Position numbers and translations under genes: made by a program. DNA of 64,000 bases, from positions 1,424,001-1,488,000 of the forward strand of contig NZ_AP025285.1 in NCBI RefSeq assembly GCF_023168405.1. The letters are read 5' to 3'. Shown piece by piece: positions 25,237 through 32,816 of the stretch. Source of the stretch: Leptogranulimonas caecicola. GTDB taxonomy: Bacteria; Actinomycetota; Coriobacteriia; Coriobacteriales; Atopobiaceae. Under the pieces are notes generated by a model, which made no database searches, was not told the origin of the DNA, and was given only the letters and a program-made list of their open reading frames with translations. How positions within the stretch are numbered: position 1 is the first letter of the stretch; each line of letters starts with the position of its first letter.

Positions 25237-26121
25237 TTAATTCTCGTCTAGAAGGGCTTTAACCTTGGCGAGTTGCTGGTCCGAAAGTTGAACTGCGGGG
25301 TCAAAGATCTTGGTGGAGATGGGAAGCCCCTGCGCCTTCACCGCGCCCTTGATGGCCGAGACAAAGAGGTCTGCGCAGTCGTAGACGCTCATGAGATGAG
25401 AGATCTTCTCGGCACAAGCGAACGCGGTATCCAGGTCATGGACCTTGTAGGCACGATCCATAGTGCCAAAGATCTCGGGCACCACGTTGGTGAGGCCGCA
25501 AAGCACACCGTTGCCGCCCGCGATGCGATTGGGGATGTAGTACTCGTCAAAGCCGGAGAGCACGGAGAACTGGGGGTTCACGGCGCGCACGGCGTTGATC
25601 ATCTGGCGAGTGTGGGAGATGGTGTCCACGGTGTCCTTGATGCCCCGGATGTTGGGGTAGCGCGCAGCCAGGGTGGCAACCAGCTCGGGGGCGAGGTCGG
25701 TGCCGGTGCGGGCCGGGAAGTTATAGAGGATCACAGGGACATCTACGGCCTGGGCGATGCCGCCAAAGTAGTTTTGGGCACAGTCGGGGCTGGGGCCAAA
25801 GTAGTAGGGAGAGACGGCGAGCACCGCGTCGACGCCAGCCTTCTCAGAGTATTGAGCCAGTTCGAGCACGTTGGCATAGGTGGTGTCGCCGATACCCGCG
25901 AAGACCTTCATGCGGCCGCCCACGTGCTTGACGGCAAAGTCGATAGCACGCTTCTTGTCTTCTAAGGACACCGAGTAAAACTCGCCAATGGAGCCAAAGA
26001 GCAGCACGCCGGTGATGCCTGCCTCGGCCAGGTGGTCCAGGTGACGGCCCCAAAGCTCGAGATCGAGCTCACCCTCGTCATTGGTGATAGTAATTGATGG
26101 ACAGAACACGCCGTCAAACAT
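25237..26121 (-). CDS. DapA-family aldolase, predicted 2-keto-3-deoxy-L-fuconate aldolase
   Basis: 294 residues. Family motifs of the DHDPS/N-acetylneuraminate lyase superfamily: GSIGEFYSVSLEDKK (dicarboxylate-binding loop variant), catalytic Tyr in ILYNFPARTG and Schiff-base Lys in RGIKDTVDTI. Members cleave 2-keto-3-deoxy acids to pyruvate plus an aldehyde. The surrounding fucose genes make 2-keto-3-deoxy-L-fuconate the likely substrate, giving pyruvate and L-lactaldehyde. Bifidobacteria and Campylobacter jejuni use a DapA-type enzyme at this step. ATG 26121 with AAAGGA site. Confidence 0.85.
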   Translation of the reverse strand: MFDGVFCPSITITNDEGELDLELWGRHLDHLAEAGITGVLLFGSIGEFYSVSLEDKKRAIDFAVKHVGGRMKVFAGIGDTTYANVLELAQYSEKAGVDAVLAVSPYYFGPSPDCAQNYFGGIAQAVDVPVILYNFPARTGTDLAPELVATLAARYPNIRGIKDTVDTISHTRQMINAVRAVNPQFSVLSGFDEYYIPNRIAGGNGVLCGLTNVVPEIFGTMDRAYKVHDLDTAFACAEKISHLMSVYDCADLFVSAIKGAVKAQGLPISTKIFDPAVQLSDQQLAKVKALLDEN

Positions 26122-26200
26122 GGACGGTCCTTTCGATTCGCGAGAATGCCAGGCAGCCCCTTTGAGCCACCTGACACTTTCTGATTGCTAGAGTGAGGCG

Positions 26201-26656
26201 TTAGGCCAGGGCTTCCCCTTCATAAACCACGCCTTTTTGCAGGATGACATTGGCATACTGCGCTCGCTCGCCGGTGGCAACCACCACGTAGGCCTTGGAG
26301 GCCTTCTCGTAGAAGGGGAAGCGGTCCACCATGCCGATGGTTGCGGCCCCGCGGTCATCCACCCGGGCCACCAGCTGGGCGTAGGTATCCCAGATGGGGG
26401 TCTCTACGGTGTCGCCGGGAACCTTAGCCATGAGGGTGACAGGGTTGTCCACGTACTGGTCCAGCGGCATGAGCGCGAGGATTGCACGGAGCAGCTCGGC
26501 TCCGCCATGGCCGTCACAACGGATGACCAGGGAGTTCTTGCCCACGGACTCCGCGGGGAAGTTAGCGTCGGCGATGACCAGGGTGTCGCCGTGGCCCATC
26601 TCGTCCATGGCGCAGAGAAGCTGGGGAGGAATGAGAGGTGAAATGCCTTTGAGCAC
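26201..26656 (-). CDS. fucU: L-fucose mutarotase (RbsD/FucU family)
   Basis: 151 residues from a GTG start with GGAAAGGAACC upstream. The N terminus MLKGISPLIPPQLLCAMDEMG and following HGDTLVIADANFPA closely match FucU, including the conserved His and Asp; the C-terminal YANVILQKGVV is also typical. It interconverts alpha and beta L-fucose, supplying the anomer used by the dehydrogenase. It sits 23 bases from the lactonase gene in the operon. Confidence 0.93.
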   Translation of the reverse strand: MLKGISPLIPPQLLCAMDEMGHGDTLVIADANFPAESVGKNSLVIRCDGHGGAELLRAILALMPLDQYVDNPVTLMAKVPGDTVETPIWDTYAQLVARVDDRGAATIGMVDRFPFYEKASKAYVVVATGERAQYANVILQKGVVYEGEALA

Positions 26657-26679
26657 AACGGTTCCTTTCCAAAGATGCG

Positions 26680-27480
26680 CTAGAGCTGAATGCCGTAACA
26701 GTCGCAGGCGTTCTCGCAGAAGAGGCGCTCGTCGTCGCCAAAGACTTCGCGGACGCTTGCCAAGTGCTCGGCCAGGCTGGAATACATGCCAACCACAGGC
26801 CAGTTGGAGGCATAGAGCAGACGAGCAGGATCGAAGGTCTCCTTCACAAAGGTGAGGACCGAGGTGGCAAAGTCCTTATCGGCAGTGGGGAAACCAGATA
26901 CCTTGAGATAGAGGTTGGGCAGCTGAGCCAGAGAGGCCATGGTCGCGCGGTAGTCCTCGGTGAAGCTCTCAGGAGTCACGTTGCCCAGGTGGTTCAAGAC
27001 CGCGGTGGCTTCAGGGACTTGGGAGAATGCCTCAAGCGCGATGGGCAGGTCCTCCACCCGGTTGCAGGACTCGAAGGGCTTGCCTGCGCCGGCCAGCACA
27101 CGAAGGCCGGCGATGAAGTTGGGGGCCAGGGCACGATCTTTGGGCTGAGAGCCGATATGCAGCGGTTCGCGAACACCGGTGGCAAAGACCGGCAGCCGCA
27201 TCCAGGGCTCCACGCGAGCGCGCATCATGGTGGCCAGGATCTTGGGATCCTGACTCATGCGCTCCCAGGTAAGACGATCCTCCAGCAAAGGATCTACACC
27301 GTCGACCTCCACATAGACGCCGCCGAGAAAATCTACCCCGCCAATAGCGGCATAGGCCACCTCGAGTTCCTCAAGGGTGTAGGTGTGGGTGATGGAGCCG
27401 TCGGTTCCTTCAAGCCAGGGAAGCTCCTGGGCGTCGAGATCCCATACGTGAAAGTGCGCGTCAATGAGTTGAAGAGCCAT
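26680..27480 (-). CDS. Amidohydrolase, predicted L-fucono-lactonase
   Basis: 266 residues of the COG3618 amidohydrolase family (TIM barrel). It shows the metal HxH in IDAHFHVWDL at the N terminus, a mid-barrel AVLNHLGN and the terminal aspartate-loop region YASNWPVVG, where many relatives have 'SDWP'. The substitution N for D at that loop is worth noting. Family members hydrolyse sugar lactones; in C. jejuni the homologous position in the fuc locus is an amidohydrolase. Only two bases separate it from the fucP stop codon, so translation is coupled. Confidence 0.82.
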   Translation of the reverse strand: MALQLIDAHFHVWDLDAQELPWLEGTDGSITHTYTLEELEVAYAAIGGVDFLGGVYVEVDGVDPLLEDRLTWERMSQDPKILATMMRARVEPWMRLPVFATGVREPLHIGSQPKDRALAPNFIAGLRVLAGAGKPFESCNRVEDLPIALEAFSQVPEATAVLNHLGNVTPESFTEDYRATMASLAQLPNLYLKVSGFPTADKDFATSVLTFVKETFDPARLLYASNWPVVGMYSSLAEHLASVREVFGDDERLFCENACDCYGIQL

Positions 27481-27482
27481 GG

Positions 27483-28763
27483 TTACTTTGCCTCCAAACC
27501 AATCTTCGAGCCCTTAAGGCCGTACCAGGCCACATAGGCCAAGGAGGGCACGGCGATGATCATGGCGAAGCAGGTGCTGCCGGTGGCGTCGATGAGGACG
27601 CCCGCCAGAGGCGGAATGAGCGCGCCGCCCACGATGGACATGATGAGCAGGGAGGACGCAGTCTTGGTAGCAGCGCCGTGCAGACCGGACAGAGTGAGCG
27701 AGAAGACGGTGGGATAGCCGATGGACATGAACAGGAACGCCAAGATGAGCGCGATCACCGAGACAGGGCCAAGTCCCAGGAAGGTGACGAAGAATAGGAT
27801 GGCAGCGGCACCCATGTAGATGCCCAGCATCTTGCCAGCATCGAACTTGGCCAAAAGGGGCACCGAGGCAAAGCGGCCCAGAGTGAACAGCAGCGAGAGG
27901 ATGGAGAGCATGGCGGCTGCAGCGCCTGCCTCAAGGCCGGCCCACTGGGAGAGGGCTACGCCCGAGAAGAGCGACATACCAATAGTCTGGATGCCCACGT
28001 AGAGAAACTCGGCGACAACGCCCAGCGCCACGTGAGGACGCTTGAGGATGGCGCTCAAAGAGGCGTCCTTTTCATGAAGCTCGTCGCCAGACTCCATACC
28101 GGCCACGTCGCCGGGAGGAGTGGGGAGCTTCACCAGGATGAAGATGGCCAGAAGCGCCAAAAGCACGACGCCGATGACGATGTAGACCGTGCGCATGGAG
28201 GTCAAGAACTCCATCTTGGCCGCATCGAAGCCAGGCTGGCCCGCCGAGACGGTGGCGCCCAGGATTTGAGCCAGGATGAGGGGGCCCACCATAGTGCCCA
28301 CGCCGTTGAAGCCCTGGGCCAGATTGAGGCGCATGGCCTCGTGGCGCTCATCGCCCAGCTTAGTGATGTAGGGATTGCAGTTGGCCTCGAGGCTGGAGGC
28401 GCCAGCGGCGATCACAAACATGGAGACCAAAAAGATAGCGTAGCTGGCAGTGCTGGTGGCAGGCACCGTGATGAAGGAGCCAATGGCAAAGAGGGCGATG
28501 CCCAAGATCACGCCGCCTTTGTAGCCAAAGCGCTTGGCCACCATGGTGGCAGGGATCGCCATGACGAAGTAGGCGCCATAGTAAGCCACTTGAAGCAGAG
28601 AGGCCTCGGTAGCCGAGAGCTCCAGGTAGTTTTCCATGGGGCTGTTGAGGCCGTTGACCAAGTTCATAGCCAGGCCCCAAATGAAGAACAGGGAGGTCAC
28701 CAGAGCGATGGCGATGGTAGCCTTGGCGCCCTTGGTTTGAGCTTTGCCCGCAGATGAGGTCAT
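27483..28763 (-). CDS. fucP: L-fucose:H+ symporter
   Basis: 426 residues, about 12 hydrophobic segments. It belongs to the FHS group of the major facilitator superfamily: SLFFIWGLAMNLVNGLNSP at the first helix (FucP has 'FFLWGVANNLND'-type sequence), LEANCNPYIT, NLAQGFNGVGTMVGP. FucP imports L-fucose with a proton. Its place in the middle of a fucose catabolic operon supports the substrate. ATG 28763 with GGAGG. Confidence 0.9.
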   Translation of the reverse strand: MTSSAGKAQTKGAKATIAIALVTSLFFIWGLAMNLVNGLNSPMENYLELSATEASLLQVAYYGAYFVMAIPATMVAKRFGYKGGVILGIALFAIGSFITVPATSTASYAIFLVSMFVIAAGASSLEANCNPYITKLGDERHEAMRLNLAQGFNGVGTMVGPLILAQILGATVSAGQPGFDAAKMEFLTSMRTVYIVIGVVLLALLAIFILVKLPTPPGDVAGMESGDELHEKDASLSAILKRPHVALGVVAEFLYVGIQTIGMSLFSGVALSQWAGLEAGAAAAMLSILSLLFTLGRFASVPLLAKFDAGKMLGIYMGAAAILFFVTFLGLGPVSVIALILAFLFMSIGYPTVFSLTLSGLHGAATKTASSLLIMSIVGGALIPPLAGVLIDATGSTCFAMIIAVPSLAYVAWYGLKGSKIGLEAK

Positions 28764-28781
28764 GATAGGGATACCTCCGGA

Positions 28782-29573
28782 TTAGCTCAGGGCACGATCG
28801 AGATGCACATAGCCACCGTCCACGAAGACCCACTGGCCGGTGGTGTGAGAGGAGCGGTCGGAGAGCAGGAAGGCGCAGGCGTCGGCGATCTCCTTGGTGG
28901 AGGTCATACGGTGCTCCAGGGGGATCTTGTCGGTGATCACCTTGAGACGAGCCTCCTGTGCCGCCTCGTCGCCAAAGGTCTTGATCCAGTTGGCGTAGAG
29001 CGGAGTCCAGGCCTCGGCTACCACAATGGCGTTGACGCGCACGTCGTCTGCGGCAAAGGCGGCGGCCCATTCGCGAGTGAGTCCCAGGATGGCGCCCTTA
29101 GCGGCAGCATAGGCGCTGGTCTTGCCCTGGCCGGTGAGGGCGGTCTTGGAGGAGATGTTCACGATGGAGCCCTTGGACGCCTTGAGGTAGGGGCAGGTCT
29201 CGTGTACCAGCTCGTAGTAATGGGTGAGGTTGCCGTGGATGGACTCCTCGAACTCGCGCCAAGAGGTAGTCTCCACATCCTTGTTGTCGTTCTTGCCGGC
29301 GTTGTTCACCACGCCGTCGATGTGGCCGTACTTGGCGTAGACCTCATCGACGATGGGCTTAATCTCGTCAGTGTTGTTGAGGTCGATGAAGAAGATCTCG
29401 TAGGTAGAGGTGACCTCCTCGAGCTCCTTGCGAAACTCGTCCTCAGCGCCGTCCTGGCGGTTGAGGATCACGGGGATGGCGCCTTCGCGGGCGAGCTCGA
29501 ACACGATGCCCTTGCCAATGCCCTTGAACCCGCCGGTAACAAAAACGACTTTGCCTTCGAGGTGGAGATCCAT
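28782..29573 (-). CDS. Short-chain dehydrogenase, predicted L-fucose dehydrogenase
   Basis: 263 residues from ATG 29573 (AAGGGAATCACC upstream). Classical SDR: cofactor motif TGGFKGIGKG, NNAG, catalytic Ser in VNISSKTALTG, and YxxxK in SAYAAAKG. In the non-phosphorylative pathway this enzyme oxidises L-fucose to L-fuconolactone, reducing NAD(P)+. The assignment follows from the operon; SDR sequence alone would not define the sugar. In C. jejuni the equivalent gene (Cj0485, FucX) occupies a similar position next to the permease. Confidence 0.85.
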   Translation of the reverse strand: MDLHLEGKVVFVTGGFKGIGKGIVFELAREGAIPVILNRQDGAEDEFRKELEEVTSTYEIFFIDLNNTDEIKPIVDEVYAKYGHIDGVVNNAGKNDNKDVETTSWREFEESIHGNLTHYYELVHETCPYLKASKGSIVNISSKTALTGQGKTSAYAAAKGAILGLTREWAAAFAADDVRVNAIVVAEAWTPLYANWIKTFGDEAAQEARLKVITDKIPLEHRMTSTKEIADACAFLLSDRSSHTTGQWVFVDGGYVHLDRALS

Positions 29574-29592
29574 GGTGATTCCCTTCTTTCTT

Positions 29593-29621
29593 ACCCTTGT
29601 GGCCGCTCTTGCCACAAGGGT
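29593..29621 (-). other. Strong hairpin inside the fucose operon
   Basis: An 11-base perfect stem ACCCTTGTGGC / GCCACAAGGGT with a seven-base loop lies in the gap between the dehydratase and dehydrogenase genes. There is no T run on the transcribed strand, so it is more likely an mRNA-processing or stability element that tunes relative expression. Confidence 0.6.
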
Positions 29622-29666
29622 CGATTTGGAATGACACTTGATACTGGGCAGGCGCCCAGGAAACGC

Positions 29667-30836
29667 CTACATGTAGTTGCAGAGGTGAGGTAGCGCCGTC
29701 TCGGTGTAGCCGATGGCCTCGGCACAGGTGAGACGACCGTTGCATACCTCGATGAGCTCGTCGATCATGGCATCGCGCAGCTCAACCATGGTTTGGGGGC
29801 CATAGATGGTGGCACTTGCATCAAAGTCGATGTTGTCGGCCATAGTGCGGGCTGTCACGCGGTTGGCCGTAAGGCGATAGACCGGAGCCATGGCGTTGCC
29901 TGTGGGCGTGCCCTGGCCGGTGGAGAAGACCACCAGCTGGCAGCCGCCAGCCACAAGACCAGATACCGAGGTGGGGTCGTTGCCGGGAGTGTCCATGATG
30001 ACGAGGCCTTCGTGAGCCTTGAGCTGGCCGGCATAGGGATACACCGCATTGATGGGGCTGTGACCGCCCTTGTGGATGCAGCCCAAAGACTTCTCCTCCA
30101 AGGTGGTAAGGCCGCCAGCGATATTTCCTGGGCTGGGGTTTCCCTGGCGCATCTCGGCGCCAAAAAGGTGCACGTAATCCTCGTAGTCCTTCACAATACG
30201 CAGGATCTCCTGGCCCACCTCAGGGGTGGCGGCACGCCTGGCCAAGATCTGCTCGGCACCAAAGAACTCGGAGGTCTCGCAGAGCACCGAGGTGCCCCCT
30301 TGGGCAACGAGCCAGTCGGACACCTCGCCAATGAGGGGGTTTGAGCCCAGGCCGCTGGTGGTGTCGGAACCGCCGCAGTTGGTGCCCAGGATAAGCTCGG
30401 AGATGTCGCAGGGCACGCGCTGCTCTGCAGCGGCGGTCTCAGCCAGGCGGCGGGCGATGCGGATGCCTTCGTCCACGGCGTTGATAGAGCCGCCTACCTG
30501 CTGGATCACCAGGGTCTCAACGGGCTTGTCAGTGCGCTGGCGGATGGCATCCACCACCAGGTCGTTCTGACAGCCCTCGCAGCCCAAAGACACCGCTAGC
30601 ACCGAGGCGATGTTTGGGTTGGCTGCGAAGCCGGCCATGGCGTCCATGGTCATCTGCTGGTCGGCCGGCACCTGGGAGCAGCCATTCTGGTTGTGGAAGG
30701 ACACGCAGCCCTCCACGGCATTGGCGATGCGCTCGGTGGTGTCGGATGCGCAGATGCTGGTGGGCAGCACCAATACATGGTTGCGGATGCCCACTCGGCC
30801 GTCGGCGCGGCGATAGCCGTTGAACGTCTTAGTCAT
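29667..30836 (-). CDS. UxaA-family dehydratase large subunit, predicted L-fuconate dehydratase
   Basis: 389 residues from ATG 30836, overlapping the upstream small-subunit gene by eight bases. It corresponds to the C-terminal part of altronate/galactarate dehydratases: FNGYRRADGRVGIRNHV, SLGCEGCQN, LGTNCGGSDTTSGL, GCIHKGGHSPI and MDTPGNDPTSVSGLVAGGC, with conserved cysteines for iron. Such two-part enzymes dehydrate sugar acids. Context makes L-fuconate to 2-keto-3-deoxy-L-fuconate the likely reaction; the C. jejuni locus has the same split UxaA pair (Cj0482/Cj0483). Confidence 0.87.
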   Translation of the reverse strand: MTKTFNGYRRADGRVGIRNHVLVLPTSICASDTTERIANAVEGCVSFHNQNGCSQVPADQQMTMDAMAGFAANPNIASVLAVSLGCEGCQNDLVVDAIRQRTDKPVETLVIQQVGGSINAVDEGIRIARRLAETAAAEQRVPCDISELILGTNCGGSDTTSGLGSNPLIGEVSDWLVAQGGTSVLCETSEFFGAEQILARRAATPEVGQEILRIVKDYEDYVHLFGAEMRQGNPSPGNIAGGLTTLEEKSLGCIHKGGHSPINAVYPYAGQLKAHEGLVIMDTPGNDPTSVSGLVAGGCQLVVFSTGQGTPTGNAMAPVYRLTANRVTARTMADNIDFDASATIYGPQTMVELRDAMIDELIEVCNGRLTCAEAIGYTETALPHLCNYM

Positions 30837-31134
30837 GGTCGACCTCCTCAGCGGCGCGCAGGCCGTCAGTGGACATGCAGTTATGGGTATGGACATGTGC
30901 GCCTGAGACGATGTCTTGGGTGGTCAGGCCGATGTACTCGCCGTACTTCACCACGGCTTCGCCCTTGGCGATGGGGCGACGGGCCACCTTGTGGTACAGG
31001 GGAACGTCATCTGCAGCCACAAGCTCGAAGGACTCGCCTTTACGGTTGACGTAGGCCACAGGAGAACCTGCGGAAATGGGTTCGATGGCAACCACTACGT
31101 TGTCGGCGTCATCGATAAGCACCGCATTGCGCAT
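30829..31134 (-). CDS. UxaA-family dehydratase small subunit (SAF domain)
   Basis: 101 residues. SAF-type domain as found at the N terminus of single-chain altronate dehydratase: DNVVVAIEPISAGSPV, VPLYHKVARRPIAKGE, VVKYGEYIGLTTQDI and GAHVHTHNC. First gene of the fucose operon, with an excellent AGGAGG site before ATG 31134. It partners the large subunit encoded directly downstream. Confidence 0.9.
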   Translation of the reverse strand: MRNAVLIDDADNVVVAIEPISAGSPVAYVNRKGESFELVAADDVPLYHKVARRPIAKGEAVVKYGEYIGLTTQDIVSGAHVHTHNCMSTDGLRAAEEVDHD

Positions 31135-31173
31135 GGAGACCTCCTCGCAGGCAACTGTTTAGTCGCTCTGTGC

Positions 31174-31193
31174 AAGTTCGTATATACGAACTT
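31174..31193. promoter_or_regulatory. Perfect 20-bp palindrome, candidate fucose-operon operator
   Basis: AAGTTCGTATATACGAACTT is a perfect palindrome in the divergent region between the operon and the IclR gene, about 40 bases before the first dehydratase codon. A TATACT -10 candidate for the IclR gene is ~20 bases further right. IclR dimers bind palindromes of this kind, so it is the prime candidate site. Confidence 0.75.
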
Positions 31194-31356
31194 AGTTTGT
31201 TATTACGATTGCTATACTAGGGTGCAAGTTTTCAAATGGGCGCGTCGACTCCCCAGGAACACCATGAACGGATGCTTTTCGACCGCGAACGGTTATTTTA
31301 GGGGCTTAACCACTCAATCTGAAAACTATTTGAATGCTCATAGTAAGCGAGGTAAC

Positions 31357-32115
31357 ATGGCACCATCCCACGCTCCTGCCCACAGGACCACCCAACGCAT
31401 CCTCGAAATCCTCACCTTGATAGCTGCCGAGAAAGACGGCCTTTCCTTGACCGATCTCTGCCGTGCCATGGATGCCCCCAAAGGCAGTCTCTACCCCATC
31501 CTAAAAACCATGTCTGACCAGCGGTTCCTTTCCCAGGATCCCACAAGCGGCCGCTATCATATGGGTGCCATGACCGCCCTTTGCGGCCGAGCCTTCGAGC
31601 AAAACGATGGCACCTTCAAGTTGTTAAACGAGTGTGCCCGCCAGGTGGTGGATGCCTGCGGAGAGACCTGTCAAGTGGGTTTTCGCGATGGCTCCTACGT
31701 ACGTTATCTGCTGCGTGTGGACTCTCCCCAGCCCGTAAGGCTCGCCAGCGTCCCGGGTGTCACCCTCCCCTTGCACACCACCGCCATTGGCAAAGCCCTT
31801 CTCTCCGCCCTCCCTAACCAGGAGGTGGATCAGCTGGTAAAGATCCCTTGGGAGCGCCTCACCTCCCACACCTTGGCCACGCCGGAGCTGCTCCACCTGG
31901 AGCTCGACCAAGTGCGTGCCGGCGACTTCGCCTATGACCGCGGCGAGACTTCCGAAGGCGTCACCTGCATCGCGCTGCCTGTGCACAAAGGCGACCAGAT
32001 CCCCTGGGGCATTGGCGTGACTACCCCGGCCTTTAGGTTGGATCAGCACAAGGAAGCCCTCATCAAAGAGGTGCTCGCCGCCTCCCGCGCCACGCTGGAG
32101 TCGCTGCTGGCCTAA
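31357..32115 (+). CDS. IclR-family regulator of the fucose operon
   Basis: 252 residues from ATG 31357 (GCGAGG site); the long upstream frame has no suitable start. Winged helix at residues ~8-70 (HRTTQRILEILTLIA, LSLTDLCRAMDAPKGSLYP) and an IclR effector domain at ~85-250 (RLASVPGVTLPLHTTAIGKALL, GVTCIALPVH). Divergent from the fucose genes with a palindrome between them, so it most likely controls them. C. jejuni's fuc locus also has an IclR gene (Cj0480c). Its ligand, perhaps fucose or a keto-deoxy acid, is not determinable here. Confidence 0.92.
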   Translation: MAPSHAPAHRTTQRILEILTLIAAEKDGLSLTDLCRAMDAPKGSLYPILKTMSDQRFLSQDPTSGRYHMGAMTALCGRAFEQNDGTFKLLNECARQVVDACGETCQVGFRDGSYVRYLLRVDSPQPVRLASVPGVTLPLHTTAIGKALLSALPNQEVDQLVKIPWERLTSHTLATPELLHLELDQVRAGDFAYDRGETSEGVTCIALPVHKGDQIPWGIGVTTPAFRLDQHKEALIKEVLAASRATLESLLA

Positions 32116-32144
32116 AGGCCCTTGCCTCAAAGCACTGTTCTCAG

Positions 32145-32190
32145 ACGACCCTGCCGAGAAGCCCCCCCCCTTCTTGGTAGGGTCGTTTTT
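32145..32190 (+). terminator. Terminator of the IclR gene carrying a paired TGCCGAGAA word
   Basis: Stem ACGACCCT / AGGGTCGT plus an inner GAGAAG/CTTCTT, ending in TTTTT. The loop contains nine consecutive C. CTGCCGAGAA lies in the left arm (32151-32160) and its reverse complement TTCTCGGCAG lies right at the T run (32189-32198). Confidence 0.8.
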
Positions 32191-32298
32191 CTCGGCAGCC
32201 AAAGACCTTCTGCTCGCTTCAAGGCACCCATGGAACTCGATGCTTTCAAGTTGCTTCCATAGCTATGACATAACTTTGGGGCCTAATGATTCGGTACC

Positions 32299-32327
32299 TT
32301 GCAATCTTTGGGAGAGGGGAATAGGAT
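32299..32327 (+). promoter_or_regulatory. Putative promoter of the MarR-ABC operon
   Basis: TTGCAA and TAGGAT separated by 17 bases, 40 bases upstream of the MarR start. No clear MarR operator palindrome overlaps it. Confidence 0.5.
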
Positions 32328-32366
32328 GCTAAAGCCGGACTGGCAAGTATTTGAGGGAGGGTGTCC

Positions 32367-32816
32367 ATGGGCGACCTATCGTCGCGAAATGAGCTGGTAG
32401 CAGCCATCTTGGGTGACATCAAATCGCTAGGGCACACGCTCTATTTTCACCACAGGGGAGTCTCGGGGCAACCGCAGATCCTCTGCGAGCTCTATGACCA
32501 TGGGGGCCAGTTGACCCAGCGCGATCTGGGCGAGCGCTTTCAAATCACGCCCGGTTCCCTCTCTGAGGTGCTCACGCGCATGGAGCACGGGGAGCTTATC
32601 TGCCGCACCCGTGATCCGGAAGACAGCCGCAAGCTCATCGTGAAGCTCACGGAGCGCGGGGCTCACGCAGCAGCAGAAGAGATCAAGAAGCGCGATGCCT
32701 TTGGTGCCTGGTGCCTATCGTGTTTAAGCGATCAGGAGCAGCGAGAGCTTCGCGACCTGTTGGATAGGGTGCGCGCCCATTGGAACGATGTCGAAGCAAA
32801 GGAGAGCGATGATTAA
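32367..32816 (+). CDS. MarR-family regulator
   Basis: 149 residues from ATG 32367, spaced six bases from GAGGGAGG; the GTG at 32361 touches that site. Winged helix: QPQILCELYDHGGQLTQRDL, ITPGSLSEVLTRMEHGELI and the wing RTRDPEDSRKLIVKLTERG, the classic MarR DxRxxxLxLT pattern. MarR proteins usually repress neighbouring efflux genes. Its end overlaps the first ABC gene by eight bases, so it almost certainly regulates that exporter. Confidence 0.92.
   Translation: MGDLSSRNELVAAILGDIKSLGHTLYFHHRGVSGQPQILCELYDHGGQLTQRDLGERFQITPGSLSEVLTRMEHGELICRTRDPEDSRKLIVKLTERGAHAAAEEIKKRDAFGAWCLSCLSDQEQRELRDLLDRVRAHWNDVEAKESDD

Noticed and set aside
23908-25251. 447-codon plus-strand frame opposite fucO
   Set aside because: Gly/His/Val-rich shadow translation; the minus strand encodes a full FucO.
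32161-32170. Nine-C homopolymer as a phase-variation switch
   Set aside because: It lies in a terminator loop outside any reading frame.
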